From contig OW568868.1 of NCBI GenBank assembly GCA_938743325.2, positions 310,001 through 374,000 of the forward strand: a stretch of 64,000 bases of DNA. The letters run 5' to 3'. This document shows positions 61,861 to 64,000 of this stretch, in pieces. Source of the stretch: Pycnococcus provasolii. Lineage: Eukaryota > Chlorophyta > Pseudoscourfieldiophyceae > Pseudoscourfieldiales > Pycnococcaceae. A model generated the notes under the pieces. It was not told the DNA's origin. It searched no databases and worked only from the letters and a program-made list of their open reading frames with translations. Made by a program: the position numbers and the translations under genes. Every line of letters begins with the position of its first letter. The first letter of the stretch is position 1.

Positions 61861-63921
61861 CTAACGGCAAAGCCGCGCGCTCGCACGCACCGCCGCGCGT
61901 CGCACCTCCTCGTCTGCGTCGCTCGTGCGCCGAGTCACCGCTAAGCGCAACACGTCCCAGCGACAAGATACGCGATCCTCGCCAAGCATGCGCGCACAAG
62001 GCCACAAATTGAGGACCGCTCGGATCGCGGCGCGACGGATGTTGGCCTGACTATCGTCGACGAGGCTAGCGACTTGCCCAATGTAGGAGGCTGCCGCCTC
62101 GTTGTTAGGAAGCCGGCCAATCATACGAGCGGCGGATAGTCTCACCTCCGGATGCGCGTCGGAAAGGCACTTGGTTGCTGCATGAAGTGCCTTTCCGGGA
62201 TCGACGAGGTGAGACACGGCGTCAACGGCAGCACCTCTCACAGTCCAATCGTTGTCGTTGCAAAGTGTGGCCAATGCTTCGGAGGACTCCGCGGGCGCGG
62301 CGCCACCTGCAGAACCGAGCGCCTCCGCGACGGCCCTGCGCGTGCTCACGTCGTTGTCTAAATGCAATTGGCACAATGCGAGGACGATCGAGACACGCTG
62401 CTGTTCATCATGCTTAGATCCACCAGCGTCATCGTTCCATTCGGCAGTGGCGGGTAGCACCTCCGCAAGCGCGAGGCAGCTTTCTCGACGCAGATCCGCA
62501 CTCTCCGATCGCAGAGCAAGCGCAAGCGCAGCGATGCACTCCTCGTCCGCAAGATGTCGCAAGGATGCGATAGAACGCGCGGAGGATGCTCTCTGCACGT
62601 CGCCGTGACGTTCGTTTCGGAGGACGTGAACGAGGTGTTGTAGAAATGGAGCAGCCTCCTCGGGCATATCACCCACGGCTCGCGCAGCCGCACGAGACAC
62701 GTCAGCATCCGAGTCCGAGACGGCGCCGACGATTCGGCTCACATATCCCGTTGCTCGAACGTGAGACAATGCCTCCAGTCCTGCGCACCGCGCCTCTGGG
62801 CGAGAGTGGCCAAGCAGCTTGACGAATTCTTCTGCTGTGCGTGAAGTTCCAGCTTCCTCGCCTAGTGCCTTAATGACGACAAGCGTCGCCTCACGCAGCT
62901 GCCACGACTCGTCCGCAAGTGCAGGTGCGAGCAAATGTGCGGTTTCTACCACGGCCGTCTGACCTGATTCGTGCAAGTTGAGGAGAGACTGCACACATGC
63001 GACGCGCGTGGCGTGCGCGCGACGCCAGTCGGCAACGGCCAATGCAAGCAAGGTGACGACGTCGTCTGGTGTACGCGAGCCCGTGGCGTGAAGAGCACGG
63101 GACGACCACGCGCGAACCGCGTTGTCGTCGTCCATCAAGCCGCGCGCAAGGCAGTGTGCGTGTCTGGCCGTCTTGTTCGGCTGAAGCTCGGCGAGAGCCG
63201 CCAGACTCGCTGCTGCACGCGCCCGCCACTTTGCTGCCGCCAACGCCGCCGCTGTCGTTGCGTCAGCGCTGCTGGTTGGTGTTGAAGTCGATGCTGAGGC
63301 TGATGCAAGTGTGCGCGCGGCGACGCCGCCGTGTTCTCCGAGCAAGCTGTGCCACAGCTTACAAGTCAGCGCGGCGGACGCCGCATCCGTCGGGTCGAGC
63401 GCGTGCAGGACGATTCTCAAAATTTCCTGCGGAATTTCGTCAAGTCGTACCACCGCCACCACCTCATCCTCTTTTTCTTTTTCTTGAGCAGGCATTCCTT
63501 GAGTATGATCGTTCTCGCATTGGTCGCCACGTTCGTCGTCCGTTGTCGTTCTTTCTTTGTCTTCTTCTTCTTCTTCTTCTTGAACCTCCCCCTGCTGCTC
63601 AAGAGCCGTCGCTTCCTGTTGTGCGGCGTGTATTTCCGGCACAACAGGAGGTTGACTTGAGGTTGACAACACGGCGTCAGGCTCTGAGTCCACGGGGTTT
63701 GCGCGGATATCAGTTCCCTGCACTGTCACTGCTGACGAGGCAGACGCGTCGACGGAACACGTCGACTGTGACGCCTCCTCGTCCGTGGGCATGGGAAGAG
63801 GTTGAGGTGGTGATTGAGGGGGCGTTGGGGGACGGACGGTGCAAGGGCAAGGCGAGACGCCTGGGAGCCAAGAGCTTGTTTTCTCCCTTCTTCGCATTTG
63901 CGGCCGTGTTCTGAGTGACAT
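61861..63921 (-). CDS. F-box and HEAT-repeat protein
   Basis: 686 residues from the ATG at 63921. The first ~155 residues are low-complexity (Pro-, Thr- and Glu-rich). Residues ~158-205 fit an F-box: VRLDEIPQEILRIVLHAL followed by SAALTCKLWHSLL. From about 240 to the end lie HEAT repeats of about 38 residues, such as LMDDDNAVRAWSSRALHATG, ADESWQLREATLVVIKALGE, SRPEARCAGLEALSHVRATG, SDADVSRAAARAVGDMPEEA and ARMIGRLPNNEAAASYIGQV. An F-box would recruit SKP1/cullin-1 and the HEAT solenoid the substrate, so a ubiquitin-ligase adaptor is likely; the substrate is unknown. The start could also be a downstream Met (MRRREKTS or MPTDEEAS). Confidence 0.8.
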   Translation of the reverse strand: MSLRTRPQMRRREKTSSWLPGVSPCPCTVRPPTPPQSPPQPLPMPTDEEASQSTCSVDASASSAVTVQGTDIRANPVDSEPDAVLSTSSQPPVVPEIHAAQQEATALEQQGEVQEEEEEEDKERTTTDDERGDQCENDHTQGMPAQEKEKEDEVVAVVRLDEIPQEILRIVLHALDPTDAASAALTCKLWHSLLGEHGGVAARTLASASASTSTPTSSADATTAAALAAAKWRARAAASLAALAELQPNKTARHAHCLARGLMDDDNAVRAWSSRALHATGSRTPDDVVTLLALAVADWRRAHATRVACVQSLLNLHESGQTAVVETAHLLAPALADESWQLREATLVVIKALGEEAGTSRTAEEFVKLLGHSRPEARCAGLEALSHVRATGYVSRIVGAVSDSDADVSRAAARAVGDMPEEAAPFLQHLVHVLRNERHGDVQRASSARSIASLRHLADEECIAALALALRSESADLRRESCLALAEVLPATAEWNDDAGGSKHDEQQRVSIVLALCQLHLDNDVSTRRAVAEALGSAGGAAPAESSEALATLCNDNDWTVRGAAVDAVSHLVDPGKALHAATKCLSDAHPEVRLSAARMIGRLPNNEAAASYIGQVASLVDDSQANIRRAAIRAVLNLWPCARMLGEDRVSCRWDVLRLAVTRRTSDADEEVRRAAVRASARLCR

Positions 63922-63932
63922 CAATCACATCA

Positions 63933-63977
63933 CCCTAACCCTAACCCTAACCCTAACCCTAACCCTAACCCTAACCC
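63933..63977. repeat. Interstitial telomere-type array, seven CCCTAA units
   Basis: Seven perfect CCCTAA hexamers followed by CCC, starting 12 bases upstream of the F-box/HEAT ATG. The C-rich strand is on the plus strand and non-repeat sequence follows to 64000, so this is not a right-hand chromosome end. It sits in the promoter or leader of the minus-strand gene. Confidence 0.9.
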
Positions 63978-64000
63978 AATCTGACCCCCATTTTCCCTTT

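Noticed and set aside
63933-64000. Chromosome end
   Set aside because: The C-rich strand faces the wrong way for a right-hand end, only seven units are present, and unique sequence follows.

Overview
The window looks like nuclear DNA of a green alga, most likely a small marine prasinophyte-type chlorophyte. Plant-lineage genes are present: a chlorophyll-binding LHC-like protein, a plastid beta-amylase, a PsbP-domain protein with a lumen signal, an APS reductase fused to a thioredoxin-like domain, an organellar-type histidyl-tRNA synthetase and a TLG2/SYP4 syntaxin. Genes are packed tightly, mostly intron-free, and often arranged head-to-head or tail-to-tail. Spliceosomal GT-AG introns are visible in four genes. 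A CEP70 homologue, a tubulin-tyrosine-ligase-like enzyme, a kinesin-like protein and a giant armadillo-type protein suggest a lineage that keeps centrioles or flagella. A perfect CCCTAA array at 63933-63977 suggests TTAGGG-type telomere repeats; it is internal, not a chromosome end.

Layout. 1-4.4 kb: start of a Rubisco-like protein gene (minus), an unusual LHC-family gene, and a secreted leucine-rich-repeat gene whose repeats are each one exon. 4.4-15.2 kb: CEP70, an XRN-type exonuclease, a gene-free region with nested inverted repeats, beta-amylase. 15.4-26.8 kb: MATE transporter, SEL1L/HRD3-like ERAD protein, a small membrane protein, PsbP-domain protein, a BET1-like SNARE, NUP62, CIAO1 and a coiled-coil protein. 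26.9-37.3 kb: a 2288-residue armadillo-like protein and a degenerate kinesin-like protein. 37.8-46.3 kb: a lumen-type beta-helix protein, a glyoxalase-fold protein, syntaxin, APS reductase and a TTLL enzyme. 46.8-58.1 kb: a glucose/sorbosone dehydrogenase-like secreted protein, HisRS, MLH1, inositol monophosphatase, an inverted partial duplication of the dehydrogenase gene split by a retroelement fossil, and a QLQ-PHD protein. 58.4-64 kb: NOP2, an ER cyclophilin, and an F-box/HEAT protein.

The genes are mostly unrelated housekeeping and organelle genes. Loose functional groups are membrane traffic and ER quality control (BET1, syntaxin, SEL1L, ER cyclophilin), plastid functions (LHC-like, PsbP-domain, beta-helix, beta-amylase, APR, IMPase) and cytoskeleton/cilium (CEP70, kinesin-like, TTLL, possibly the armadillo giant).

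The strongest non-gene signals are: (1) pyrimidine-rich tracts on the sense strand just upstream of many start codons, in both orientations; (2) telomere-like motifs in many of the same promoters; (3) a recent inverted duplication about 7-9 kb apart, later interrupted by a retroelement; (4) tandem exon-intron duplication in the leucine-rich-repeat gene; (5) a short palindromic element present twice in inverted orientation at 11.7 and 12.4 kb. No tRNA, rRNA or CRISPR array could be supported.
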